Positions 11,850 through 23,344 of a stretch of DNA of 64,000 nt are shown piece after piece. Source of the DNA: Diploptera punctata. Its lineage: Eukaryota > Arthropoda > Insecta > Blattodea > Blaberidae. The DNA is taken from contig JASPKZ010009907.1 of NCBI GenBank assembly GCA_030220185.1, forward strand, positions 46,169-110,168, written 5' to 3'. The position numbers were made by a program, and so were the translations under genes. The notes beneath the pieces were generated by a model. The model did no database searches and was not told the DNA's origin. It worked only from the letters and a program-made list of their open reading frames with translations. The number at the start of each line of letters is the position of its first letter. Positions within the stretch are counted from its first letter, which is position 1.

Positions 11850-12025
11850 TTTACAAAGAAAGAAATCCGGCAAAGATAAGCGTTCTAGAAGAACTGGAAA
11901 TTTTAAAGAAAATGAACAAACTGATTTTAATTGAGAACACCAATCCTCTATATGAAAAAATTCCAAACGACTGTCAGTAGTGTTCATCCTTCTGCTGAAG
12001 ATGGAAGCCGATTACTGAAACGCCT
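11850..12025 (+). mobile_element. Penelope-like element 3' coding end plus hairpin motif (fragment)
   Basis: A short frame reads ISVLEELEILKKMNKLILIE, resembling the C-terminal tail of Penelope-like element ORFs, followed closely by a stop. Directly after it, 11,993-12,022 carries CTGAAGATGGAAG...ACTGAAACG. This is the same motif found in the foldback elements at 19.9, 40.5, 43.5 and 48.2 kb. The juxtaposition is what ties those foldbacks to Penelope-like elements. The family call is inference from short similarity. Confidence 0.5.
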
Positions 12026-12979
12026 ATAATTTAGAAAAAAAAACATTCACCAAGTTGAGAACGAAGGTATTTATTTGTATTCATATTTTACTTTAGGCCT
12101 ATATCATATATAGGCCTGGGCCAATTGTTTAATTACGAGAAATCAAATGCGTTTCTCTTAACTCATTATTCACACAAAGCGTTTACAACTAATAGCTTGC
12201 AACGAATTTTCAGTAACAAAATTATCATTGAGGAACTCTTTTATGACGCTGAAGCTAGAAACATCAATCAAATGTAAAGAAGGGAGTGTTTTCCAAATAG
12301 CCCTTGGTAATAACATTTTACGGTTGGAAGAAAATTGTTGTCATTTAGTGTTTGTAAGGAAGGGTGAATAGATAGTTCCGGTGCTCTCATTCTCATGACG
12401 TCATCGTAAGTGCCTACTCTTAAAACACTATTATTAGTAAAATAAAATAAATAAAATGCAATTTTGCTATGTAAATTTTCCTTTCACAGAAACCCATCTA
12501 TTGACTGCATTTCATAAACTTAAATCCCAACTGAAACTTGCTTCGTAAGAACATGTGTATTTTTAACAATTAACACTTTTTCCGTTTATTTTCGTAAAAT
12601 TGATCAATATTTTAAACAACAAATCTATCTATAGGCCTAACATTACATTTATTTACTTATTTTTATTTTTTCACACCATTTGCAGTGAAATATCTGCCCT
12701 CGGGCAGAATTACTATGGATGGATGGATTATAGGCCTATAAGGGCTGTGTACAATATCATTTATTTTGTTTGTTTTGTTTTTTATTAGTATTATTTTTAT
12801 TAAAGAGTACTAAAATTCATTAATATTTCAAGTTAGGTCATATATATGTAGGACTAACTTACATTCTATATATTTCCGACTTCGTTTGGGTTTGCCGGGT
12901 AACACAGACTAGGACGTATTAAAAAAATCACTAAACTAAAAAACTGAAAATTTCAACGCAAAATTAGACAGACCCATAG
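12026..12979. other. Unassigned AT-rich DNA with a small S3-related piece
   Basis: No ORF with a recognisable motif. The stretch 12,685-12,731 ('TCTGCCCTCGGGCAGAATTA', 'CTATGGATGGATGG') matches the outer end of the minus-strand SINEs at 29.2 and 60.6 kb. Confidence 0.45.
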
Positions 12980-13240
12980 TCAATACAAATATTTTTTTCG
13001 TAAAATTCCGTTGAGGTATAAGGACCATACAGAGAAATAGAATAGAATATGAAATAATTAATAGAAACACGTCCTCTGGTTATTCATACAGAAAACAAAA
13101 CAAATATGTAAACAACAAGTGGATAAACAGTAACGCAACACCCCCAGTAATGAAAGCTCTTCCGAAAATTCACAAAAACCAAATTTCGATGAGGCCGATA
13201 GCGGGAAAATTTACTGCAAGCATTGAGTCATATTAACTCG
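12980..13240 (+). mobile_element. Penelope-like element reverse transcriptase fragment
   Basis: The frame over 13,119-13,230 reads ATPPVMKALPKIHKNQ then ISMRPIAGKFTAS. The LPKIHK...RPI pattern is characteristic of Penelope-like RTs (usually GLPKIHK...LRPIVS). The stretch just upstream ('AAAATTCCGTTGAGGTATAA', ~12,998) recurs at the outer ends of the foldback elements at 19.75 and 43.39 kb, again linking them to this class. It is truncated on both sides. Confidence 0.6.
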
Positions 13241-13317
13241 GGCTGCCCACGCAGTATCCACGCTAGTGACCGCAAGTCGAGTGAAACTCACTATATATTA
13301 TATATAGGCCTATAGTA

Positions 13318-13632
13318 GAATGTCGTCTTGGGGTAGCGTCGCTGCCTCGCACGCAGTAAACACGGGTTCGATCCCCGATCGAGAGAAGTTTCCTGGTGAT
13401 TTTTTTTTAATTTTTCCTCACCTGTAGGACAAATATGTTTCGTTTAATGTTGTGTTGTCTAGGAGAAGGCCCTGACAATGAGCTGATCACTCATTCGGAG
13501 TGTGATCAAAAGAGTATTGTGTGATCCATAGTTAAAAATCCCTCTCCCGACAGGTCGTGCCGCTGTAAGGTCCGGGTGGCGTATGGCACGTAAAAGTAGG
13601 CCTACCTATAAGGTGAGAGGTTAAACTGCGGT
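13318..13632 (+). mobile_element. SINE family S3
   Basis: tRNA-like head with 'TTGGGGTAGCGTCGCTGCC' and perfect B box GGTTCGATCC at 13,365-13,374. The body has 'TGAGCTGATCACTCATTCGG' and 'CCCTCTCCCGACAGGTCGTG'. TAGGCCTA at 13,597-13,604 lies where two sister copies (16,628-16,629 and 2,050-2,051) have a plain TA. Confidence 0.9.
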
Positions 13633-13639
13633 AATTGAA

Positions 13640-14437
13640 TGGAATATACAGTAGAATAATTTAAATTAAATTAAAACTAGTAACTTACCGGTAATGACAG
13701 TGAATTCATTTTCCAAGTTTTTATTTTTTTTGTAATATATTCTATGAAGAGAAAATGATGTTGAATTTAAAATTGGCTTACATTAAGAAAGTATGTTGTA
13801 AGGAAGCTAAGTGGGACGTCATTAGAACAGTAAGTTTAAGATTTTTAAAAGTGAAAAGCTCTACTTGCTAATATAATTAATAAAATTTAACAACTATTCG
13901 AACTGAAAGCAACACGAAAACAGCTGATGATAAGATAGCGAACTATATATAGTAAAAAATAATGTTAATATTACAAGCTTTCGCTGTTATGTTGAATGAA
14001 AATCCACTTTAAGAAACATGCCTGTGACAGTGGCGCTAAGTGAAGGTAGTGGTGAGTGTTAGCATCAACAAGGAGAGAGGAACCATCGTGATTGGACGCC
14101 TCTTTCATTAGGAGCCAGGCTTGTAGACGGCCGTTGAATTAATCTCGACACACTTTTATGCTACAGCAAAAGTGCAGTAACCCACTTTATAAAAAGACGA
14201 CTAAAGAAAAGCACTGTAGCAACAATCTCTCTTTTCCTCCCAAATGTCTCTCTCTTTCTTTCCTCTATTATACAGCTCGTGACTTTAAACTGTTAAATGT
14301 TATGCTTGCTTCAAAACACAAAAGTGTTTACCTTCATGATATTGTATTCTTCATATCTTGCAAGAAAATTCTCATACTTCAATAACCTTCCACTATAATT
14401 ACTTTACACATAGGTCATAAGCTGCGGTATTCAAATA
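13640..14437. other. Unassigned AT-rich DNA
   Basis: No gene or known repeat recognised. The open frame 14,158-14,385 has no motif. Confidence 0.45.
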
Positions 14438-14447
14438 TCTCTCTCTC

Positions 14448-14514
<67 letters not shown>

Positions 14515-14542
14515 ATCTCTATCTCTCTATCTCTCTCTCTCT
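14438..14542. repeat. (CT)n microsatellite, imperfect
   Basis: CT repeats with CCCT and TATC interruptions. Confidence 0.97.
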
Positions 14543-14642
14543 CTTCTATCTTTCCTCTCTTCTTCTTTTCTACTTTTTTCTTTTCCTCCTTACACTTGCA
14601 GCTTGTAGCATTAATTCATCCATTCTTATGTCCTTGTGTGTC

Positions 14643-14985
14643 TCGCTTTGTAGTCGAGTGGTAAGACATGATGCTTTGGTGCAGAACTACGGGGCTTGCG
14701 CTGGTTCGAATCACCCAGAGGGAACAAATTTTCTCACGGAATTTGGGCCAGCCAGTGTAGGTCTGGTGCACACTCAGCATCGTAAGGAATTAAGTAGCTG
14801 CAAAAAGTAACGGCTCCAGGTTGAGAAAATCAGCTATAACAGCTGGGGGGACTCTGGGTATGTTGACCACATGTTACCCCTATACTGGCTAGATGATCAT
14901 CCAGTTCTGTAAATAGGCTAAGTGGATGTGAGGCCAGCAGGCGGATGATAGGTCAAGGACTTTGTATGCCTGTTGCGCTAGCCTA
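14643..14985 (+). mobile_element. SINE family S1
   Basis: The head 'GTAGTCGAGTGGTAAGAC' and the B box in 'GCTGGTTCGAATCACCC' are followed by an S1 body ('TTTTCTCACGGAATTTGGGC', 'CGGCTCCAGGTTGAG', 'GTGGATGTGAGGCCAGCAG'). It is more diverged than the 7.86 kb copy. Confidence 0.87.
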
Positions 14986-15327
14986 TATAGTTTTTAATGT
15001 CATTGTGTCCTTACATTTGTCTTTAGTAATTTTCTGCTTCTCCTATCTTTTGCTAATCATATCCTTATTCTCTTCAAATCTTGCATTTTCCATGCGGTCG
15101 AAGTGAACATTCAGTTTTGTTTTCCGATTAATTAGTATCCAACTATAGATATGTTTTATTTTACATTATTTCATAATAATATTTTTTCTTATTTTATCTG
15201 TTTATTGTTTTGTTTATAATTTTTCTCTAAACTCTCATCCAAAAGTTTCATTTATTTATTTGGTTATCTGTATTACAGCTCTGCATACACTGCCATAGGT
15301 CAGCATTGGTCTTACAATAGATTTATA

Positions 15328-15330
<3 letters not shown>

Positions 15331-15363
<33 letters not shown>
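15331..15363. repeat. (CT)n microsatellite
   Basis: Perfect CT dinucleotides. Confidence 0.97.
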
Positions 15364-15366
<3 letters not shown>

Positions 15367-15399
15367 TTAGCCTAATCTATTCCTTTGTAGATATTTATA

Positions 15400-15460
15400 A
15401 GGTGCCCTACGCCACCCAGACCTTTCGGGAGAGGATTTTAAACACTGAAACACAGAGGTC
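15400..15460 (-). mobile_element. S3 SINE 3' fragment
   Basis: 'GGTGCCCTACGCCACCCAGA' and 'CCTTTCGGGAGAGGATTTTA' are the complement of the S3 3' part. Confidence 0.7.
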
Positions 15461-15479
15461 TACATAGGCCTACTTTTTT

Positions 15480-15665
15480 ATAGAGCACGAAGTGGCTCCC
15501 GGATTAGGCCTAGTGATCATCTCAATGCCAGAGACAACGCCGACCTTCGGAATAGACCAGTTAACGCAAGAAACATAATTCACCCATATAGGCCTATCAC
15601 TAAACGGGGAATATGGTAGGCCTATAGGCCTATTTGTTATAGCCAGCTGGTGTTCGGGGACTATT
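15480..15665. repeat. Dispersed repeat shared with 22,940-23,085
   Basis: Both loci contain 'GATCA(T/G)CTCAATGCCAG' followed further on by a 'TGGTGTTCGGG(G/A)A' end. At 23 kb the segment is the body of a minus-strand SINE, so this is probably a SINE-body fragment. It carries several TAGGCCTA. Confidence 0.5.
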
Positions 15666-16289
15666 TCGGTTTATGACATTACATTTACAGGTGTTAAAAC
15701 CTCCCCTACAAAATTATGTTACACTTAGACCACTGCGCGGTTTATTATTAAATATAATTTGGGTCTTCAAACTTGCTCTTCATAATTTTTGTATGCTCCA
15801 ATATTGCACGTTTAGTTCTTCGACATCAACTCTAGGTTGGATATGGTCTCTATTTTACTTTTTACGAACCATTTTGGCAGGCTATATTACGTGGGTGATG
15901 TAAGTAGGTAGAATTTTATTTAACAAGCGAGGTTTAACAAGTAAGGTAATTATCGTCGTAATTCAAAGCTACAGTAGGTGTGAAAGGGCCAATAGGCTAA
16001 ATATTCCTCATTGATCTCTTTTAGGCGTATTATGATTCAGATTATTTTACATTCCTTAACTCCAAGGCATAGGAATCACGGCTTTCCTTCTCGTTCGAAG
16101 GATTTTTACGCCCTCAAAAATTCCATCCTCACCGGCTGATCCCGTTAAAATCGAAATTCGAGGCGAGTATGGTTACCGTTAGAACCTCGACAAAATCGTA
16201 AGATACTTTAAATGCGTATGATTTCTTGTTTTGCCGGTATATTGCCCATTCAAAACCAACGACAGAGAAATTATTCCGAATCAGTAAAA

Positions 16290-16655
16290 CATGTTTTCGG
16301 GATTTTGCCTCACCAGCAAGACAAACGTCAGGAAAATTTAAGGCCCACACGGTCCACGAACATCATTTGGCCATCATAATAATCATTATCATATTTGCCA
16401 TGTTTAGAATGAACATGTGTGTATGTGTGTGTGAATGGCGTGTTCCATCTTACGAGTAATGTGTTGTCTCGAAGGAGGCTATGATATTGAGCTGATCGCT
16501 CATTCGCTGAGGCCCTTCATGTCTTTATATTGTCTAAATGTATGTGTGTGTGATCCACAGTTTAAAAAATCCCCCTCCCGACAGGTCGTGCCATTTTAAG
16601 GCCCGAGTGGCGTGTGGCATGTAAAAGTACCTATAAGGTGAGAGGTTATAGCCTA
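16290..16655 (+). mobile_element. SINE family S3, head missing
   Basis: Starts inside the body at 'GGGATTTTGCCTCACCAGC' and continues through 'CAAACGTCAGGAAAATTTAA' and 'TGAGCTGATCGCTCATTCG' to 'GTACCTATAAGGTGAGAGG'. It supplies the empty-site reference for two insertions: TA at 16,405-16,406 and at 16,628-16,629. Confidence 0.87.
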
Positions 16656-16659
16656 CTGA

Positions 16660-18055
16660 TATAATGGGATGGAAAAATGGAACTTTCTGACTGATCTTCT
16701 GAAATAAGTTTAATACTTCCGGTAGGCCTATCCTATTTATTGTTCAGGTTTTCGCCCCATGAAGCATCAATGATAGCAATTTTTTCTCGTCGATATGATT
16801 AATCATTAAAATTAAACAGTTTTTTTTATAATAGGCCTTCCACTAATCAGTGACGTAAAAGTTGATATTATTTGTTTCATAAACTATAGTAGGCTTACTA
16901 TTGTACGGTTGACACTTGAGAGACAAAAGATAAAATCCATTGTTTAATCTGAGTTCATTATTCAGAATAAATTATGATTAGATTGAATTTTTAAAGAAAC
17001 CCAGTTTTGTTTAGAAGACACTCAATCCACTAGGAATCAAGTGCACATAAAGTAAACATAAAGTAACATCAACATCTAGAGTTAAAGTTGATTGTTTCTT
17101 ATTGTTACGATTAACTTTTAGAATACATATAAGTTGATTCATTGATATAAACATAGATCTTAACATGTTCAAAATAATTAAATGTTTAAAACCAAACAAG
17201 GTAATTAAAGTACGGATTCCATTCAAATTTAATTCCACTTTAGGTTTTAAGCTCTACTAAAGACGATCACAAACATGGAGTTTAATAATTGAGGAAATTC
17301 GAAAGCAATGAGTTGAAGATGTTAAACATTTAAGAGATTTACATACTTGCTCTTTTCTTAAATGAACGTCTTGGCTGAGAAAAATTATGTTTTCAATTCA
17401 GAGCTGGTGGAACATTGTTTTAAAGACAGGCGGATATAAGCCAAAGCCTTTCTATGCTTAAGACTACACCTCAAATAAAATAGGCTCTTCTCTTCTTTTT
17501 AGAACCTTCCTCCTCCCCCTTTTGCCACAACTACCATCACCTCCCATGTATGGAGAGTATGTTCATAAAGAATTCAAAGTCTTATGCAGGTTATATTCTC
17601 TCGTAGCCTTTTGCCTTTAAATCCTTGTTTTAACCACCACAGCTACTAGCTTCTCTTAGCCCATCTTCATCATCTTTGTGAACGTGCACTGTACTCTCGA
17701 CTCCGTCATAAAACAATAAAGGTACGTTCATAAACTGCTTGGCTTTTGAGGTAGTATGAGAAGATGTTCATAATGTTTGCCCTGAGCCAGTATGGCCCAC
17801 TAACCCGACAGAGGTGAACAAGAAAAATATACGACGCCCTTCACAAATTCAAGTGCAGCATATATAGAGACAAATTTCATACGCTTTTTATAAACCCTTC
17901 AAAGTTAACATTTCATTTTCATTGTGCAAGTCATGGAATTGTTACACTAATTGTCCGATAACCTTCCGTATTTTTCTACCAATTAAATAAAATGATAAAG
18001 GTCAATTACATTGTAATAATAAATAAATTACATTTTTTTTACAATAGGCTACGAA
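16660..18055. other. Unassigned AT-rich DNA
   Basis: No gene, tRNA or known repeat recognised on either strand. Relatively poor in TAGGCCTA (one near 16,722). Confidence 0.45.
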
Positions 18056-18059
18056 AAAA

Positions 18060-18165
18060 TTCCATGGTGCGACAGACCTAGGCCTTACATCCACATGTAG
18101 CTATTAATCCAGCAGTATCTTATAGGGAGACATGTGGCCAGCTCATGCCCCGTATCTTTGCACAA
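18060..18165 (-). mobile_element. S1 SINE 3' fragment
   Basis: 'CGACAGACCTAGGCC' and 'TTACATCCACATGTAG' are the complement of the S1 3' end; strongly eroded. Confidence 0.55.
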
Positions 18166-18169
18166 GACA

Positions 18170-19055
18170 TGATTCCTTAAATCGCTCGGATATGTCGACT
18201 ATAGACCGAAATAGGATTATGTAAGCCTATTAGAAATAGGAAAATTTTACTTAAAGTACGCTCCTTGATATCCTAGAACATTGCCCTTAAAATTCTAACC
18301 ATTAGGCCTAAATTAGCAAAGCACAAATTTCTCATGTCAGTTAGGCCTATTTGAATGTTGCGGACCGCACTGAAAACGATATCATACATAGCCTAACTAC
18401 TATTATTATTGGGAAAATTGGGTAATTCTACACATTACATTTGTAATTCTGCTCGTTCGTTTACTTCTGTTTATTAATAATATAAAATAAAACAAACTAA
18501 CTGATGTATCCAACTGAGTTTTTTGCGCCCAGAAAAAATCTACCTCGTTCTGAATTAGTTGATGCGGGCTCTACTGTAACAATTACGAGTATTTATTTTT
18601 CAATTACAACGAATTCGAATACTGGACCTATCCACAATAATTATTATATAGGCGTAATAAATAAATCATTGGCCTTTTTAATTTATTTGAAATTTTATAG
18701 AGTCCAACGTGTGATTTTAACGCATAACATAAACCTATAAAAAATCATTTAAAAGAATGCATGATACTAAAATGAGAAATATAATTAGGCTATAAACCAA
18801 ATGATAAAAGGGACCTTCGTTGGCTTTTAAGATGTGATGGTGTAGTCAACTGAAGACCTAAAATTATTATTATTATTTTTTCTTATTCGTTTTGACATTT
18901 CTGGTATTCTCTCCTGGCATTGGTGTATTGTAACCCACATCTGAGATTGGGGACCAGGAAGGCGGGGTTAGGCTTTCCCAATAATATGATGGGTGGCGAT
19001 GATGCGCCAAGAGAGGTTTTGATCCTAAACTTAATCTAATGAGATAACATGATAA
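18170..19055. other. Unassigned DNA
   Basis: No gene found. The stretch 18,890-19,030 is of higher complexity ('GATTGGGGACCAGGAAGG', 'GGGTGGCGATGATGCGCC') and may be another repeat body. It ends in a (GAT)n run near 19,056-19,077. Confidence 0.4.
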
Positions 19056-19079
19056 ATGATGATGATGATGATGATGATA

Positions 19080-19245
19080 GCCAGATAATATTCTGGAACT
19101 ATTTGGGCCTTAAAGTTTCCTGACATTTGTCTTACAGATGGGGAAAGACCCTGAAAAAACCTCACCTAGTAAACTTAACCCGACCGGGGATCGAACCCCG
19201 GCCAGCTGCGTGATAAGGCGAGACCACAGCGGTGGACGCCGTAAA
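19080..19245 (-). mobile_element. S3-type SINE head and proximal body
   Basis: On the minus strand the head reads 'CACCGCTGTGGTCTCG' with B box in 'GGGGTTCGATCCCCGGTCGG', then 'CTGTAAGACAAATGTCAGG'. It closely matches 29.2-29.5 kb. Confidence 0.85.
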
Positions 19246-19389
19246 ATTATCTTATAGTTAATACACCTTAATTGTGAAGTGCATGATGATTTTTAGACCT
19301 ATAGGAGGGAAAATGAGATACTTTGGCCATGCAGAAAGAATTTTGTTAGATCTAACTTAATGATACCCTATATAGGCCTATATATATAG

Positions 19390-19391
19390 CC

Positions 19392-19472
<81 letters not shown>
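19390..19472. repeat. Compound (TA)n(GA)n microsatellite
   Basis: TA repeats switch to GA repeats at about 19,417; the TA part abuts TAGCCTA. Confidence 0.97.
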
Positions 19473-19475
<3 letters not shown>

Positions 19476-19639
19476 TGAAATCAGAGATGTATAGAAAAAA
19501 GGAAAACATGTAGGCCTATAGAAATAGATGGAACGTAGGCCTATGTACACCTGTTTACCACATACATTAGGCCTACTATTAAATACAAGATTGCTCCCAT
19601 AACGGCAATTTCATGACAAGCTAATTTAGTTATGTAGGC

Positions 19640-20290
19640 CTAGGCTGTTTCCTTACAGATGCCAGTGAGTGACACGTGGTTAGCACATCGACTTAATGAG
19701 AAATCTAGTAGGCAACTAAGATATGGATAGGCCTAGCCTACTAATAAAATTCATATCAAATTCCGTTGAGGTGAATAGTCATCAGATATAAACTTAAAAT
19801 ATAGGTATAGGCCTACCTTTTGGAAGGTGCCGTCGTCCTCAACTGTGTTAAAATATTATATTTAAAATGTTATCTGGATATGCCTTTCGGAAGTTAACTT
19901 ACATCATCAGCAGGATGAGTAGCCCTAATGCTACTAGTTGTTGTAGTTGCTACTAAAGACACCTCTAGTCTACAACGTCTTAAACAACAACAATTAGAAG
20001 CTGTTACTCATCCTGCTGATGATGGAAGTTATCATCCGATAGACCACCAGATAACATTTTAAATAGCCTATAGACTAATATTTTAACACAGTTGAGGACG
20101 ACGGCACCTGTCAAAAGGTACATATTTATAAGTTTTTATCTTATAACTAAGGTATTATTTGGATAGAGGAAAGCGGTTATATTTTACACAGAGACAATAA
20201 TTTAGGCTTGAGGTTCTTTTAAGACCCAAATGATATTCAAACTTGGAATCCACGGCTTAAAGGCCCTCTCAGTGGACATATCCCTTGAAT
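19640..20290 (-). mobile_element. SINE family S5 split by a foldback element
   Basis: The left part ('CCAGTGAGTGACACGTGGTT', 'AGCACATCGACTTAATGAG') and right part ('TTTAGGCTTGAGGTTC', 'GGCTTAAAGGCCCTCTCAG') together match the continuous S5 copy at 28,680-28,890. The intervening ~425 bp is the foldback. Confidence 0.7.
19735..20160. mobile_element. Foldback element FB1 (Penelope-associated), long inverted repeat
   Basis: Arms of roughly 140-150 bp share 'GTGCCGTCGTCCTCAACTG', 'GTTAAAATATTA', 'AAAATGTTATCTGG' and 'CATCATCAGCAGGATGAGTA' in inverted orientation, around a ~70-bp centre. Each arm holds the CTGATGATGG...GAAAG-type motif (19,885-19,910 inverted; 20,016-20,045). The arms differ by TAGGCCTA at 19,808-19,815 (left arm; plain TA at 20,119-20,120 in the right) and by TAGCCTA at 20,064-20,070 (right arm; TA at 19,859-19,860 in the left). 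A close relative lies at 43.38-43.80 kb. Confidence 0.8.
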
Positions 20291-21119
20291 TTTTATAATG
20301 AATGATGACAGATATTGATTTAAGAAAAATGTTTAAAATTAGCCTATAATATCCAAGCTTTAGATCATGAGAGGTGGAAGGTTTTTCGAAGGAGGCAATT
20401 CATTTTAGAACATAACCTATTTCTTTAATTGTAGATATATTATTATAGAATTTATATTCAATATCAATTAAATTGCAAGTTTTTAAACAGTGTTATTAGC
20501 AGCCCTCGCTCAATTTATCAATTATCTGACAGGCAAGGGGTGTTGTGCAGAATTTCTACCGGCAGGCGGAAGCACTGTTCCCGCGGAAATGACTTCTTGT
20601 CTAGCGGCTCTGTCAGCTTGGGGTCAAATTAAAATCAAGATTGTTATATTATAAAGAATCATTTAAATAATTTGATTTACATCACACTTCAGTACTAATT
20701 ATGGTTAATTACCAATACCTGAATTGATAAAGAAAACATTCGCAATATCTTATATAGGCCTATGCGAATTTGTAGCTGTAAGTTACTTAAAAATTACTAT
20801 GACGTATTTAATGCAGTTTCCATTCGAACCAGTTTCCTGAGTTAGCAAAAAATAAACACAGGTCTGTTGATTTTGTTCATCCTATAAAACTTTATAGCTA
20901 TTTATCTAACTTGTTCAGTAAAAAATGAACTTAGCCCTTTTAATGTAATTTTTCATCTCCTGCCTACTTGTTTTCACATTAGGCCCTAAAGTGACTGAGT
21001 CCTTCCTTATAGCACGATCAACATTTCGTAGGCCTAGAAATTCTATTTCTTTCAATATGTTTGAAGCAATAACTTAAATCTATAAGATTACTATTAAATC
21101 CACTTTCATATTAGCATCT
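20291..21119. other. Unassigned AT-rich DNA
   Basis: No gene or known repeat recognised. Confidence 0.45.
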
Positions 21120-21180
21120 GATTCAATAACCCTTCTTCTTCTTCACTTCCTGGTTTAGGCAAGCCTTGTAATTAAAATGT
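21120..21180 (-). mobile_element. LINE-B 3' tail fragment
   Basis: On the minus strand 'GGCTTGCCTAAACCAGGAAG' runs into (GAA)n, as in the LINE-B 3' UTR at 2.5 kb. Confidence 0.6.
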
Positions 21181-21244
21181 ATTGTAAGAGTTTAATAGTT
21201 TTATTAATGTATTACGTTAGGTTATTAATTTCAATTTTTTAAAT

Positions 21245-21685
21245 TATTACTTTAAGGGAGGAAAGGAGATTACGACTATTTTAGAATAAAGTCCTTAGGA
21301 AAATGTTTTGACCAAAGAGAGATAAACAGACAGGTGAATGGAGAAAAGTACATAACAGTGAACAACATGTTCTTTATAGGAAGCCAGATATAAGAACAGT
21401 TAAGTCTCATAGACTACGATGGACAGGATATGTGGCACAAATGAGGAATGAAAGACGTGCATGGAAGCTTCTTGTAAGGAAACCAGAGGAAAAACGCCTA
21501 GTTGGTAGACGATGATTGAGGTAGGAGGATAAAAATAACCATGATTTGAGGGAAGTAGATTATACAGGGGATGATTGGAAAACATTAGCTCAGGATAAGG
21601 ATGTACGGAGAGCTTATGTCCGCGCGGCCATGAACATAGGCCCTATGGGTTTAAATAATGCCAGTGAGTTAGTTAGTTATTCCGT
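21245..21685 (+). mobile_element. LINE-A 3' fragment
   Basis: Matches LINE-A 925-1335 ('GAATGGAGAAAAGTACATAA', 'GAACAGTTAAGTCTCATAGA', 'GCATGGAAGCTTCTTGTAAG', 'GCTTATGTCCGCGCGGCC') and ends in GTTA repeats near 21,665-21,680. The ORF is broken by stops. TAGGCCCTA at 21,637-21,645 replaces the TA at 1,315-1,316 of the first copy. Confidence 0.9.
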
Positions 21686-22059
21686 TGGGATGATGGGAAG
21701 ATAAAAGTAGGCCTAATTATTTTTTAGAACATTGATTTACGTTTAATTAATCTAATTATTTTGATTAAAAGACTAAATTACTTTAGGGATAACAGCGTAA
21801 TTTTAGTTGAGAGTTGATTTCGTTGAATATTCCTAGTCCATTTATTAGAATAAGTGTTTATATAGTGTGTGGTGGATGATAGTGAAGAGAAGGGAGCACA
21901 TAGCTTACTTCCCTCGAAGAGTACTAAAGGAACCTCCAGTCTTGATATCTTCGATCTAACAGAGGAATCACTATCAACAGTGTCACATATTTTTCTCAAC
22001 ATATGTATTGGAGATGTTTAGAATTTAATTCAGGCATCTGGTAAACAATCTGGAGTTTA

Positions 22060-22165
22060 ACAATTGTACACCACCACCCCTCCTGTCCCACCTGGTATCA
22101 AACCTACGTTCGGTGATCAGGAAGCAGTCATGTTACCACCTGAACACGATAACAGCAGACTTGTC
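22060..22165 (-). mobile_element. tRNA-like SINE head
   Basis: On the minus strand an A-box-like 'TTCAGGTGGTAACATGAC' and B-box-like 'GGTTTGATACCAGG' lie ~45 bases apart. No family match made. Confidence 0.45.
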
Positions 22166-22169
22166 TCAG

Positions 22170-22865
22170 AATGTATACACAAACCCTCACCACATAAAGA
22201 AAAGAACATGAATATTAACATCTTCTCAACTTCATATTAGCCAAGCAAATCCTGTATGATTTATTGACATGTTGAGAAAAATTTAAGGGATGGTCATCAC
22301 ACCCTACATTACAAACATCAAACACGGGGCACCATGATATATGGACTGTTTATACTTCATGCTAAATAAGAGGGGAGTGATTCTGGTTGGTCACTGGTCA
22401 TTCGACAATTTAGAAGCAGGAAATAAGCAAATCTCTTCCATACACTTCATTATAAAAGTCAGGTGTATGTCTATTTCATATATAAAAAGGGGACTGACCC
22501 TTCTCCAAGGCGCGTGTGTCCTCCAATATACCGGTTTTCAATTGGGGTGAGAGATGAATTTACGTGTGGTCACTGTATGGGTCAGTATAAGCAGGTATAA
22601 AGGGCAGAAAGGGTTAGCCCTGTCACGGTAACAATTTTTGTTAGTAAAGTAAGACCGGTTTTTCAAGCATAATTCATTTTATATCAACCAGTGGCTATTC
22701 CTATTCTAACTGCATAAAAGTAGTCTCTGGTAAAACTTAGAGCCTAGGCCTATAATTTAAATCTGGTAAAATTCAAGAACAAAATATCATATTTTGTCTT
22801 TCTCTCTTGTTCTTAGTTTGTCCTCTGACTTTTTAGATAGGCCCCTATCCCACGAATTACAAGGA
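22170..22865. other. Unassigned DNA
   Basis: No gene supported. 'CATATATAAAAAGGGG' near 22,478 resembles a TATA box but has no supporting transcript structure. Confidence 0.35.
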
Positions 22866-22869
22866 TATC

Positions 22870-23215
22870 ATCTGTCCGGAGAGATTTTTTTAAAACTCTG
22901 TATCACATAGGCCTAATTGTATTCTTGGATTAACAAGGATTTGGATTCCTTGCCGGATTTATGATCAGCTCAATGCCAGGACCATCTTAGAGGCAATATG
23001 AACACTTGAGATACTCATAGGTATATTCACACAAAAACAGGCTAATATAATAGGGAAAAATGGTGTTCGGGAAACTTTTCTCGACGCTTGAATTAGCCTA
23101 CAGGTAAGGAAAAACCCCCAAAAAACTTTGCTCAGGAAGCTTATCCCTGTAGGGGATCGAGTTCAGACCCGCTGCATTCAAGCCAACTACTTTACCCAGA
23201 TATCACAGAGATTAA
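22870..23215 (-). mobile_element. tRNA-derived SINE, S3-related
   Basis: The head lies at the right end on the minus strand. 'CTACAGGTAAGGAAAAACCC' corresponds to the S3 'CCTCACCTGTAAGAC' region, and a degenerate B box lies in 'GGGGATCGAGTTCAGACCC'. Part of the body (22,940-23,085) recurs at 15.5 kb. Confidence 0.6.
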
Positions 23216-23344
23216 CTATTTTGAATTAAAAAGATAGGGCCTATAAAAATGATAGGCCTAATGTTCTTTCATACGTGATGTAGGCTACATTCAACTCTCA
23301 TCGAATTCGCTCCACAAAAGTATAAATAATGTTGCTATTTTATA

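Noticed and set aside
19368..19550. Open frames over TA/GA and CT microsatellites (also 27,774-28,019, 62,101-62,350, 60,392-60,792, 55,503-55,763)
   Set aside because: They encode only low-complexity runs such as SLSL, RERE or IIII and have no start context or motif; they are products of the repeats.
22478..22495. TATA-box-like 'CATATATAAAAAGGGG'
   Set aside because: No downstream gene, initiator or conserved context; AT-rich DNA gives such matches often.
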